Positions 11,101 to 23,401 of a stretch of 35,116 nt of DNA are shown here, piece by piece. Position 1 is the stretch's first letter; every line of letters begins with the position of its first letter. A program made the translations under genes and the position numbers. Under the pieces are notes generated by a model that made no database searches, was not told the origin of the DNA, and was given only the letters and a program-made list of their open reading frames with translations. Source of the stretch: Didymodactylos carnosus (Eukaryota; Rotifera; Eurotatoria; Philodinida; Philodinidae); the NCBI GenBank assembly GCA_905250885.1, contig CAJNOQ010001166.1, forward strand, positions 1 through 35,116, in the 5' to 3' direction.

Positions 11101-14100
11101 ACTTGAGTTTTAACTCATCATCTGTATCAAAAAATACTTTATTTTCATGTACGTATTTTGAAGAGACTGTATGTTCATATCGTTCTCTTACCCTCAGACG
11201 TACGTGTACATCGATTTACTTGTCAAATTCAATCATATTGGGCGGATGTGATAAAATAGAAAGATGCCGATTTATTCAACTCACTCACTTACTCAATAAC
11301 AACAATATGAAAAGAACCTTTAAATCAACTGAACATCGTTCCACTGTATAATTACATTCTAAAAGGCAGGTGATTAAACCGTATGGAGAGTGAGTGAATG
11401 AATATGTGTATCATCAGGCGAACGAGAGAAAAAGAGAGAAAATATATACGTGTGTACATTCATTCACACACATACAACAAAATGACCAAAATCATTATTA
11501 GAAAATGATGACTATTGACCATAATTCAAACTTCATAAGATTATTCTTTTCATCCTGCGACAAAACAAACGACACTCACCGATCGCCTTGTTTTTGTTAG
11601 AAAATTCGCTTCTTTATTAAATTTTAAAAACAATGAGGAAAGAAGAAAAAAAAGGATACTGGTAAAGAATTTTACTAGGATATGATCGCAAAGAAAGAAA
11701 GACGTTATTTCTGTTAAATGTCACACACACACACACACAAACACATTTACTAATATTACTCCATCGATCGTGAATAATAAGTGTGCTTATAACAATAATG
11801 ACGGAAGAGACAATGTAAAAAAAGGGCTATTCTTCTTGATCAAAATACAGGATAGATAAAGGGATTTGAATCGAAAATTTGCCTTCAGGTTTTAACTATA
11901 CGCGGTAGTCACACAATGAAATTTTTTTCTTCATGTCATTGGTATTAAAAACTTGATAACACACTGCGTTATCTCGTTCTTCACACAATTTGTTTAATCT
12001 TTGAAAGATAGAAACTTCCGACTGTGTTCATCGATGGTGCCTATGTGAAAAAATCGATAAAAATCAACTTGTATTCTCTCATTCACACATTTATTTAACA
12101 CGTTGTTCAAAGTATCTAATTATCATCAACTCATACCTCCTAATAATTTGTTGAGATGAGAACCGATAGATGAGTTTTACCTATAGTCTTTTTTTTCTAT
12201 TGTTATCCTGGATGTCGACCAACGTTCGGTAATAGATGAGAAAAAAAAACTTTAAGCATCTCTTTACAACGTAATCCTCGCTTTCACTTATTGTTCGCTT
12301 TTAAAGAGTATTGCAATTGAATAATTAAATCACTTGTTTACAAGCTGTCGGACAAATGAATGTTTTAATTTTCTCATCGATTTGTTTCTCTTTAATTTTT
12401 TCTAATATACATTTTAATAAACAACAATAATTTATCGGTAATATAAAAGCGTAAACAATGGTAAAAATCTGATTATTATTACATGATGTATTTTTTGCCG
12501 CATGTTATTAAAAAGTCTCCTATTTTACATTTGTTTACACCAACTACATAGAAGAAGAGAAAAACGGCACAAAAAAATACTTTCTCAAAGATATTATAAT
12601 TACAATAATATTTGTACACGATCTGATGCATACGGAGATGATTTATCTTTGTAGACGTAAGTTTGTAGTTAAAGATTACAAGTTAAATTTGACACCAGTC
12701 ACATATATCTTAATTCTACTGAAACAAAGTAATTTTATTGTAATACAAATATCTCTGCTCTTTCTATTCTAGTGTAAAATAGAAAGTCGTCTAATCAGAG
12801 TTTTAGACATGGTTCGATTGAGTTTTAAATACAAGCAATTTTAAAATGTTTAACAACACTGACTATTAGAATTTCTAAGATGATTGTACAAGATTGAATA
12901 CGACTTCAAATGTAGATGTTCAAAAATTTAATTGATAAAAAAACGAAGACAATGATAAATGTGTCTGACTACCAATCATTACCATTTTTCATATGCAAAT
13001 TGTAAACAGATCTCAATTTGAATGTAGATAATATTTCTTAAATAATTTTATCTCTCTCTTTCTCCAATTATAAAGGTCGATACAATTCAATGCATGATTT
13101 ACCTCGAGTAATAGTTAAGATGTACCAGAAAAAAGACTTAAACACTAACACTAACATATAGGTGTGAGTCGATCGTGCGCAAGGCCAATGTGGAATTACA
13201 TGAATATTTTTCTTCTTTTTTGTTTTGTTTTTTCTTTTTTGACGAACAATAATGATAATGAAAAAATATTGTACTTGACTTTTACTCTGTATGTATCGGC
13301 AATCCTCAAACATTTTTAATTGGCAAAGGACTGTATATGTATGTAAATTTAAACTCAGCATATGACCTCTTGGACATCTCTTTATATCATAACTTGGTTA
13401 TATATCACACTACAAAAAACGAGCCACACTATCAAAGTATAGAAAATGAAACGAGATGAATGAATAAAATAAATGAAAATATCTCTCTTTTTCTGATATT
13501 TGATCATTTTTATATTTTCAATACAACATAACTATAAGTTATTCGATTTTCTACTTTCTTATAATTAGTACAATATGGCGACTGTAATGTCAGAAAAATA
13601 CTCACTTTGCTGAATTTGCATGAAATCAATATGATTCTTCATATTTAAACATATACACAATTTTAGATAAATGAGAAGGAAAAAAAAAGGGGAAAACAAA
13701 CAAAAATTAATTCTGAAACTATAAAAAAGAAATCTGTCTGTCAGTTATTCAGTGTTATTAACTTCCATTCAAACATTAGTTCATCATCATTATTCAACGA
13801 AAGTATTTTTTTTTCCTCTTTGTGTTCAGGTAACAAATGCCATTTTTCCCTCCTCCTTCTTCATTCATACTTATTACTAGTATAACTGTCATTTTTCAGA
13901 AAAAATACTTGAGATGAGCATTGTACACATATCAGAACAACTAATATATATATGTTTTGTGAATACAGTATTTATAACGGCACGTAGGAGGAGGAGATTC
14001 AAAACACATACAACTATTGTAAACATTTTTCTTTTTCTTTTTTTCGTTATGTTATGTCAAAAATATTCAAAACGATTAATAAAATTTTGATGTCAAATAA

Positions 14101-17100
14101 TAATAATACTGATGATTTTTCATTTATATTTGATCACCATTAGTGTCAAGAAGAGAAGAAAAAAATAATGACATCTTACATGATTCATCCATTCATCATA
14201 CTACCCAATTTCATTACTAGTCAATACTAATACATTAGGCAAACGTTTTTAAACTGTTAAAACGTAAAAACCTTATCAAGATCATTTTATATCATAGTAG
14301 AAGCAAAATCATTAAGATTAAAATGATACAAATAGAGACACTTATGTTAAATTCTCAATAATTACTGTTTGAAAATTGAATATTTTTATTCATAAAAAAA
14401 TAAATAATCAAAGGACAACAAGACTTTCAAGTCAATTCTTTCAAATTTTTTTCTCAATCTCATCTCACTCTCTACATACATTTTAAAACGGATACATTTT
14501 TTATGCAGATATTATATTAAATGTTTGTAAGTAAACAGATATTTGTATGCGCATCAAATAATTCATATTTTTCAACCAATAAAAATTATATCCGAAATGA
14601 TGTCTAATGAGAAACAAAAGAAACTAACAATAGAAACATTATGTACCTGTAATTTTGATGAAAATTTCTTTTGATTAAAATCAAAATAATTATCAATCAT
14701 TGATTTTAAATTTCGATTTTTCATTTGATCAGTACATATATACCGAATGAAATAGGTAAGTTAGTTTGTCGGCATGAACAAAAAATATTAAATAATTTGT
14801 TTAATGAATAAATGTGAACATGATCACAAAATAATAATAATAATGACAGTTGTATAACGTTAACCCATCTGGTTGCGTAGTCACGAATATAACGTTCGTC
14901 AAATAGGATGATAGAAATAATGTTATAGAAAGAAGCAAAAAAAAAAAAAAAAAAACGTCGAACAAGAAGATAATCAATATTCTCCTCATTAATAATGCTT
15001 TTTTTTCTCTCTCTCTCTTTTTCTTTTGGTGGAGATTATATTGTATTGGTAGGTACCCGCCCTCATCAAATGAAAATAGACAACATGAAATGCATATTTT
15101 ATAGTTATTATCATGCATCAATATAAATATATTTTACTTTCATTCTCTTTTATTGGTTCGTCGTACCATTTTTTTCTTTTTTTTTTCTTTTCTAATAGGG
15201 GACACAATTCTTCTTCATCATTGTAATTTTCTTCGCTCATAATCCTTCTATAATTGTCGTGTGTCGAATAAGAAAAAGACAAGCTTTTAAATATTTTGTT
15301 GTATATTTATTAAAATCGTCAAAATACACGCGATTTTAAAGCATATACACATACTCTTTTATGTATTTCTCTTGTCTCTCTTCCCTTTATAAACGTTTCA
15401 AGGGAGTTTATTTTGTTGAATTTTTTTTTTTTTTTCTCCTGTTTTTGACTTAATCAGATTTTAGATCAGATAAAAAGATACAACAATACATGTGAAAACT
15501 AGTCAAATTTTTCTAATTTAAAATGTAGTCTAAATGAACTGCATGACAATAAATGGTTAAATCAACATAAGATTGAAAATTCAAATTCAAGAAATGAAAT
15601 GACAGTCGATATTTGAACCATGAAACATGTGTAAAATTAGATATAAACTCTACAATACTACTATCCATAGAGAATAGAATTGATTTTTTTCTGAAAGAAC
15701 ATAAATACAAAGCAACCATCATATTTTCTTATTCGAATATAAAAAAGCACAAGAAATTAAATAATAGTATATTCTATTTGATTACGAGCACGAAAAATTC
15801 ATGCTAAAAAAACAATTAAAATTCATTGATCATACTTTTGTTATCTTTTAATATAGTAGATTTAAGTGTAAATGATAAAAAAATATACAAAATCACTCTC
15901 ACAATAATTGTCTAATATTAGTTTAGTCTATCATTTCTCTATTGAAAAATTCCATACTCTGTAACATAAACATACCTTATTCGCATTCCAAATTGTTTCG
16001 TCCCGTTCTTTTCGTAATTCTTCAAAATGTTGATGTGGATAAATACTAAAAATAAATAAAAAAAACAAAGAAAAGATTATCAATTTTGAAAAAGTAAGAA
16101 AAATTTTATAATATGTACAAGTAGCAGTGAGTGAATGAATGTGTTTATTAGACGATTACTCTACCTAACGGTTAACATTCCCACTAGAGAATAACAGTTA
16201 AAAATATTTTTTCTAGTATCATTTCACACATCTTTGTATATGATAATAGATGTTCTTATTTTTTCTTGTTTTTTTCATAGTTTTCAACTACCACAATCCT
16301 CAAACAGTAATATCACCTATAAAACAGTACTAGCAAATAATAAGGTGTTAGAACGAAGAAAGAGAAAAAAATAAACCTATCATCTATAGCATAACGTATG
16401 TATGTAGTTGTGATGAAGATAATCAATAACATGAAGAAAAAAGAATTACGACGAATGATGATCAAAATTATCTTATTATTTTTTGTAGTTATCTACTACT
16501 TACAATCAATCGGTGAACTAATTTATTTCCAAAGCAATGATGCACAAAAACAGAGAGTATACCTAGTATCCTGTATCTATGTACAGTCGAATATTCTTTC
16601 ATTTCTATACAACTAAACAGGTACAATTCTCAAAATAATTTTTCATTTTTTTTTATTATTTTTGTCTGACAAATTGTATAGAAAAATCGAAAGCAAATAA
16701 AATCAATCAGTTGAATAACAATACGTTATATATAGACAAGATGTATTTAAATCAAGCTTTTCTGAGAATACAGGACACTATTTTAGATATTCATATTCAT
16801 ATCTAATCAATAATTAATAGAAATTCTAGCACATTGTGTAATATCACTACATGATGTACCTTAAAGATAATACTTCAAAGAGCGAAAAATTTCGTAAACT
16901 GACTACTCCTCTATATGACCACATGAAGTCTCGATTTTCCTTACTTACATGATTATTGTGACGCTTCTTTTTCTCTTAGCATCTGTCTATTAATAATATT
17001 TCGATATATATAAGTAAGTCAGAGATGATCACAATATATACAGGGCAGTAAATTTTGTTTATAAATTACGACATTAACGATCGTTTTCAAACCGATAAGA

Positions 17101-18793
17101 TACGTACGCATCATAAGTAGAGATAGGAATATTTTTCTCTTTAAATTGCACTGATAAACAGGCATATCTTTGTAGTAGTAATCATAGTTTGAAATCAATA
17201 AGGTTAATTCTCAAGTTGCAAACGTATTTCGTATCTTTTTAATGTTGTTAAACAAATTGTGTTGATACATAAATCAAGAGTAAGAGAAAAAATTATGTAT
17301 ATATTCACATACCGTATTGTTCATAATGAAAAAAAAATAAATGAACACAGGTAGTCATATATTTGTACAAGTTCAAGTATATATGATAAACATAACTGTT
17401 TCATGGTCATAGTTCAATATATATCATCTGTTACTCTTCGCGTTAAACTCGTATATTCAAAAAAATGATCATGATCAAACTATCAATAGTTAGCACTAAA
17501 GATGTTAGTCAATGTAAAATACAATGGCAAATTGAAATTTTTTAAAATTTAATCAGTGATACCAGACGTTTTGTTCATATTTTTAGTTAAAACAATCTAT
17601 CACAGATGCTTGATGAGTAAGTGAATAGTCTACAATTCGTTTTTTATACACTTTAACATTTAATAACATGTTGCTAGGATATACTTAGATGCTCTATATC
17701 CCTGATGACTGCTAATGATTGTCATCAATCGTATTTCTCATCTTCGATCACATATGTTCTTTCGTGTGCGTTCTACTCTCTTATCATAAAAGAACACAAC
17801 ACTCTCTATTCCGACTTTATTCGACAAACAATATAATGAAGTGTTGTTACTTCAAATCAATCGTCAACATATAAAACATGTCTCCTGTTTGAACACCTGG
17901 ATGGGTGATCATGATAATGATGACAATGTACAGTAGAAAGTTTATATAAATGATTATTTTTTATTATTAGACGAAGATATTATTAATGAAGTCATCAAAA
18001 AGGAAGAAAAAAGACCATCAAGCATATTGTTTCATCCATTCACTTATCATTAGTTTCTATATTCCCAATTGAATAGTTAATACAATATGGTGAGGTGAGT
18101 GAAACTCAATTGGGTATCATCAAATTTACCTTCGATGAGATGATCAATGTGACAATGACAGGCACACGTACATTATTCATTCTCATACAAAGGAATGATA
18201 AAATATAGTAACAAACCTGTTTAAATTATTTGTATTAAAATAAGCTAAATTATAATTTCTAATATCAGTATTTTGATGATGAATTTCGTTTGAATTTTCT
18301 TCTTCCTCCTCCTCTTCTTCTTCTTCTTCTTCTTCTTTTTCTTCGTCGTTCGCTGATGAATGACTTTCGTCGTTGCTAGGAATTGAATATTTATTGTACA
18401 AATAATTATTTTTAAATGTACTGTTATCACCAGTATTTATTGAAAGCAATGATGGATGATTCAATAATTGATTTAACGGTTTAGTAAGATTTTGATAGTC
18501 TAGAATAAAAATACGAATAAAAATAAAATTTGTCTGTTTAGATCATCAGATTTACTAATAGGCAGTCGAGTAATCTTGAAGTATTCAAACATACTCTTTA
18601 TCTGTTGAAGACAATATTGATGAGATTTTTCTAATCTTTAAATGATTTGAAATCTATCGGTCTTTGGAAGAGAGAGAGAGAGAGAATTTATACTGCTTAT
18701 ATGTTTGTCAAAAAAATTATTATTACCTGTGGCACTGTCGAGATGATTCGAATGAATATTTGAAATTGTTTCGACGACAAGACGATTGTTCAT
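8174..18793 (-). CDS. PRDM3/PRDM16-family (EVI1/hamlet-like) zinc-finger transcription factor, 9 exons
   Basis: Exons (transcript order): 18793-18727, 18499-18217, 16045-15976, 10655-10526, 10459-10428, 10261-10128, 10058-9406, 9335-8841, 8649-8174. All junctions are GT-AG, phases agree throughout, and the sum is 2340 nt (779 aa). The ATG is preceded by an in-frame TAA at 18797-18799. Visible in order: Glu run (~residues 75-90); C2H2 fingers at 165-185 ([13 protein letters not shown]) and 193-213 ([17 protein letters not shown]); a C2HC finger at 222-242 ending HRRFC; CtBP-binding motif PLDLS at 396-400 and a weaker PLNLE at 533-537; C2H2 fingers at 600-620 ([14 protein letters not shown]), 628-649 and 657-677; acidic tail. 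The finger signatures are diagnostic of EVI1/PRDM16, nuclear DNA-binding regulators that recruit CtBP corepressors. Vertebrate members have a PR domain in the long isoform and more N-terminal fingers; both are absent here. Exons 3 and 4 rest mainly on phase and splice sites. Unseen upstream exons remain possible. Confidence 0.9.
10656..15975 (-). other. Intron 3 of the PRDM3/16-like gene (5320 bp)
   Basis: The donor is AAG|GTATGT at the 15976 side and the acceptor is ATTAG|GTTTC at 10656. The sequence is AT-rich with a CA repeat at 11722-11739 and long T and A runs (for example 14938-14955 and 15421-15435). I saw no CxxC...HxxxH pattern that would reveal a missed finger exon, but a short phase-0 exon cannot be excluded by eye. 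Confidence 0.6.
16046..18216 (-). other. Intron 2 of the PRDM3/16-like gene (2171 bp)
   Basis: The donor is ACAG|GTTTGT at the 18217 side and the acceptor is TTTTAG at 16046. It is AT-rich with no coding signal I can support. The forward frame at 16398-16616 is dominated by Ile, Lys and Met codons and looks like chance. Confidence 0.6.
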
Positions 18794-20939
18794 CTCTTAG
18801 ATACTAAGATCTACTCAATGAGTTGTTGACCATTAGGTCTTTATAACTGATTTATTAAAAAGTTTCTAATTTCTAGAAGTAAAACAGAAAAAAACAATAA
18901 CTACAGTACAATTGTAAAGACAGAATGGTCTATTGAGTGACGAAGGAGACAAAATTTTGATATCATAAAAGACCTATTTTGTCCTTGAATGATCAAGAAA
19001 CAAAGAACATTTATCTTCACTTTTAAAGAGTGAATTTTTCTTCTTCAAATAAGTAACATCTAAATGATCGTTTAGAAAACAGTCTTACGATGATAGAATG
19101 AGACTGATCATACTCTCTTGAATGATGAAATGAGGTATGGTAACACAAATAAGGTAAAACTATAATAATACAACATCTATTGTATAGCAGCTACATTATT
19201 AATAGGAATGATAGACATAAAACTTGTCAATAATAAGCGGCTAATAAAACTAGTATAATTCAACGAATATCTCAAACTCTGTTTGATATTTATTTACATT
19301 TAAATTAAACATTATTGAAATATTTTTTTCAAGCTTGAAAATATGACATGATAAGATATTTAATTATATCTAACGTTTTAATTCATTCATTTTTCAATCG
19401 AAATTATGATCTCTCTCTAAAGAATGATTAAATAGTTAAAATGCTTCTAAAGATGATCATGATAAATCTTCATTTCCCATTTGAAATAGGAGAGAACATA
19501 TAACGGCTGTAAGACACGTAATAATATTTGACAATTGTTTCAGGTAAAAAAAAAAAGAAGAAAATGAGAAAATGTCTCACACATACATATGTGTATAATG
19601 ATCGATAGATAGAGAGAAGAACGGAAGTAATGGTACCCATTTACAGTTAAAATGAATAGAATGAATGTGCATACATTTTACAGACGGTCTATCAAACTAG
19701 AATAAAAGATAATTTTTTTTTAACAGTATATAATTTACATTGATTTTCTCAATATTAAAATACTTTTATCAAGTTTTATTTTTCTAAAATATCGTTTGTA
19801 CAACAATACATACAAAATAATTTTTTTTATTTATCTTGTTTCGGATAGATAATTATTTTATTTTATTTTAAAATATGACACACGACTTATTGACTTTGAG
19901 TTTATTAAACAGATTGTAATCAATGATGATGATGGGAGAGACTATACTATGACCATACTTTTCAAGTGGGTGCTTTTATAATCTTTTGACAGGAAACTTG
20001 AAATGAGAAAATGATAGAGAGAAATTTATCGGCCGTATTTAACACATTCTCTTTCTCTTTCTCTCTCTCTCTCTCTATTCAGCTTTTAGATGGCACTACA
20101 CAGGTAATAAGATCTGTACGATTATCATTATAAATCAAAGAAATACAATAAAAGAGAGAAGAAGAGAAAACCATGCTATCATTCGACAAACGGTAAGTAA
20201 TTTTATCAGAAGAACTTGCATAGTAGATAGTTAAAATGAATCGGAAATAAGACTTTAATGTTATCTATTTACATTAAAACTCTTTTTCTTTTTTTTTTGA
20301 CAAACAATAAATACAGATGACTTCTATACAAAAAAAGTTAGTTAATATCCTCCTATTTCAACTATCATATACACAAAATGAAGATGAGATGAGTGAGAGA
20401 GATGTTTTGCAAGCAAAATAGAAAAGAACTATATCATGTTTATTATCATTCATTTTGTTTTATTTTGTACATACATGTTTTAGTTTTACTCTCATTTGTA
20501 TATCTACGTTATTTTTTTATGAAATAAATGTTAAAATGATATTTTTCTTTTCTTTCTTATGATGATAGACTGTCATTATACTAGTTTTACAAATACGATG
20601 GTAGTACAGTCTATAATGTATCAATCTAAGGTGTCAATAACTAAGTAATGATTATGTCAACAGAAGAAACAGAACAAACTAAATACTAACACTTGTAAAG
20701 ATTCATAAAATGAAAAAAATATTTGTCTCACACATATCACTTCGTTCATTCATAGTGCTGTTAAAAGAAGTAATATGTAAATATTCAATTTTGTTTTTAT
20801 TATTGTTAATATTATCCGTACATTATTATTAAAGTGACTATCATCCATGTGTCTAGCGTGTTTCTTTGTACTTCTCTTCTTTTTTCTTTTTTTTTCTTCT
20901 ACATTCCACATGTCTTTTATTTACATTCGTTTTCCATAG

Positions 20940-21046
20940 ACACTGATATTACGAATGAGACATACGCTGTTCGTATTAATATTGATAAAATATATCTGAA
21001 TCAAGAAGACTGGCATTTTGCTATACTGTTTTCGTCAAAATTTTAA
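20940..21046 (+). CDS. Possible terminal coding exon, unknown gene
   Basis: A pyrimidine-rich stretch (about 20866-20937) ends in CCATAG. The next 107 bp are open and read as a balanced protein sequence (including NETYAVRINIDKIYLNQEDW) up to TAA at 21044-21046. Upstream, 20168-20187 offers ATG CTA TCA TTC GAC AAA CG before a GTAAGT donor, and 20081-20101 lies between a CT-tract CAG acceptor and a GTAATA donor. Those pieces cannot be joined in phase to this exon without another exon. It may be a chance frame. No domain is recognised. Confidence 0.2.
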
Positions 21047-21140
21047 CAAAAATACTCATCTGAATAAATTGAACATTCAGCGAAAGACATCCATCTATTT
21101 TTAAGAAATCGATATCAATACGAAGTTAGATGAAATTTTT

Positions 21141-21478
21141 ATAATTATAATTAAATATTTTTTCATTCATAATAAACTTTATTTGATTTATTTCTACAAG
21201 TTTTGATTGACTAGTACAATCTTCATCAGTAGATACAAATAATTAATTAAATTAAATTAAAATACACAAATTGAACAAAATTGTCTTTTTTATTGATACA
21301 TAGAAATCTTTGATATGTCTACAGTAAATGATAAAAAATTGTATAAAAAACGACAATTTTTATGTATTTTAATTTAATTTAATTAATTGTTTGTATCCAA
21401 CGATGAAGTGTCAATCGAAATGTTTGGAAATAAATAAATAAAGTTTATTACGAAGGAAAAGTATTTAATTATAATTAT
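21141..21478. mobile_element. Short AT-rich inverted-repeat element (MITE-like)
   Basis: The ends carry inverted copies of ATAATTATAATTAAATA (21141-21157 and 21462-21478). The arms (about 21141-21286 and 21346-21478) remain recognisable as inverted copies throughout, including AATAAACTTTATTT, a GATTGAC segment and AATTAATTAAATTAAATTAA. They have diverged moderately. The loop is about 60 bp. There is no coding capacity. It is probably a miniature inverted-repeat transposable element, and no target-site duplication could be fixed. Confidence 0.6.
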
Positions 21479-21834
21479 TAAAAAAGAAAAAGACATTTAA
21501 AATATGGAAGAAAGGTAATGGTGAAAAGTTCGATGAAAAAAAAAATATAAAAAGAACACAACAAGTAAATGATAGCTAAAAATAACAAGAAAAATAAATG
21601 AGACATCTATCTGTTTTTAGTGACTCTATTTCTTGTCAAAGGAATAATAAACACGGTATAAACCAAAATAAAAAAAATTTTTTTTTTTTTTTGAACAAAT
21701 CGATGTTATACCCAATTGATTTCCTGTCCTAGAAGCTTCCTTTTTTTTTGCATCTTTTATTTTTTTACAGAATACAGGAAATAGACACCGTCAAAAGCCT
21801 TTCAGCTATTTCACACATTTTTCCTTTCTCCATA

Positions 21835-21846
21835 GTGTGTGTGTGC

Positions 21847-21879
<33 letters not shown>
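21835..21879. repeat. GT microsatellite
   Basis: Nearly uninterrupted GT dinucleotides with two GC interruptions near 21846 and 21850. Confidence 0.95.
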
Positions 21880-21882
<3 letters not shown>

Positions 21883-22900
21883 GTATCACTACTATTGAAT
21901 AGAGAATGTATCTAACAGCAAAATAAATCAATAACTAATTGATCACTAGCATATACAGAAGAAGAAAAATAAAATCAGCAACAGTATCAAGTAAAACGGA
22001 TAACGTTCGCTTAGAATATGAAAAAATATTTCGTAGACGAAGTCATTTTTTTTTTATAAAAATAAAAATGGTATGGCTTACAAATCAATGGTCTAATAAA
22101 TATCCATAAAATTCTTCACTTTTATCTTTTTTCTTCAAATTAAATATATTCCTAACCAAATGTCAATTCAACTGATATGTATTATTGGGGAAAAAAAAAA
22201 TCATTTAGTAGAGAGTGAGAAGCATTTTTCGTTCTTCTATATAAGAAAAATTTCTCAAAAAAAAAAACTAAACTGTTGAAAATTTAATTTAAGAAAATTT
22301 TTTATTCTAATTGTTGTACAATGTCCTTGAAATATATTCTTCTTATAAACAATACATTTTATCTACTTCAAAACTATCTAATTATAATACTCTTCATTAT
22401 TAAGATTCAAGTACCATAAAGTTTATTTATAAAGTAGAATAACGAGAATAATAATACCTTGGATATTTATACTATGCCATTGATGCTTATGAAATAATAA
22501 CTCTATTATTTAGTGAGAAACACTAATATACATTTTATATGTCTAATTAGAACAAGTATCCGTTCTTAGACAGATAAATTTTACATGTGCGAAAACTTCA
22601 TAGTTTTTGTTTTTGTTTTCTATTGTTAAAGTGAGAAATATCGATTATCTTACCTGATATTGATATTGAAATTTGTCGTCTATATGATATTAGGACTATT
22701 TATCGAATGAATGATAAGAACGAATCATAAATCGGTTCATTTATTTCTTCATCTATTTTTATTCAATCTTTCAAATGGATACCACACATATACAGAGAAA
22801 AAAATAATAATTTTTATTATTTAACTCGTCTTTTTCTCATCATGGGATGAGGATGATCTGAAAATATATATATACATATATTCTTAAGTTTATAATAAAA

Positions 22901-22927
22901 GAGAGAGAGAGAGAGAGAGAGTGAGAG
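22901..22927. repeat. GA microsatellite
   Basis: Pure GA for 20 bp, then one GT before GAGAG. Confidence 0.95.
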
Positions 22928-23373
22928 AACGAAACAGAAAAACGTTAAAAAACTCAAATTGAATGATAGTATCGATTCTCTAGTCTCTCTTTTCTGTCTT
23001 ATTTAGATGTTTTTGTATAATGACGACTCGACACTATGTATATTTATTCTCATCATCATCATCAACATCATCATCCAATACAAAAAAAAGTGAACCTGTT
23101 CATCGGTATAAAAAATAAAAATAAAAGAGAATAAAACGAAGACGAGCTATGTTTTTTCCTCCGTTTTTCTCTTCTTTTTTCTTCATTTTGATAGTGTATA
23201 ATGATTGATGCGAATTCAACAGTAGGAGAAATATCATTCTCTATCTTATTTGCTTTTAGAAAAACAGCAAATCTTTTATTTTTTTGTCGAATTATGATTC
23301 GACATAAGAGAAAAGACAAGATAATTATGTATTGGGAGAGAACAAATACATGCGTGAAAAAAGAATGAATATA

Positions 23374-23401
23374 GAGAAGAAGAAGAAGAAGAAGAAGAAG
23401 A
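23374..23401. repeat. GAA trinucleotide repeat
   Basis: Tandem GAA units followed by an A run. Confidence 0.95.

Noticed and set aside
18245..18430. Reverse frame rich in Lys and Arg
   Set aside because: Out-of-frame reading of the Glu-repeat exon 2.
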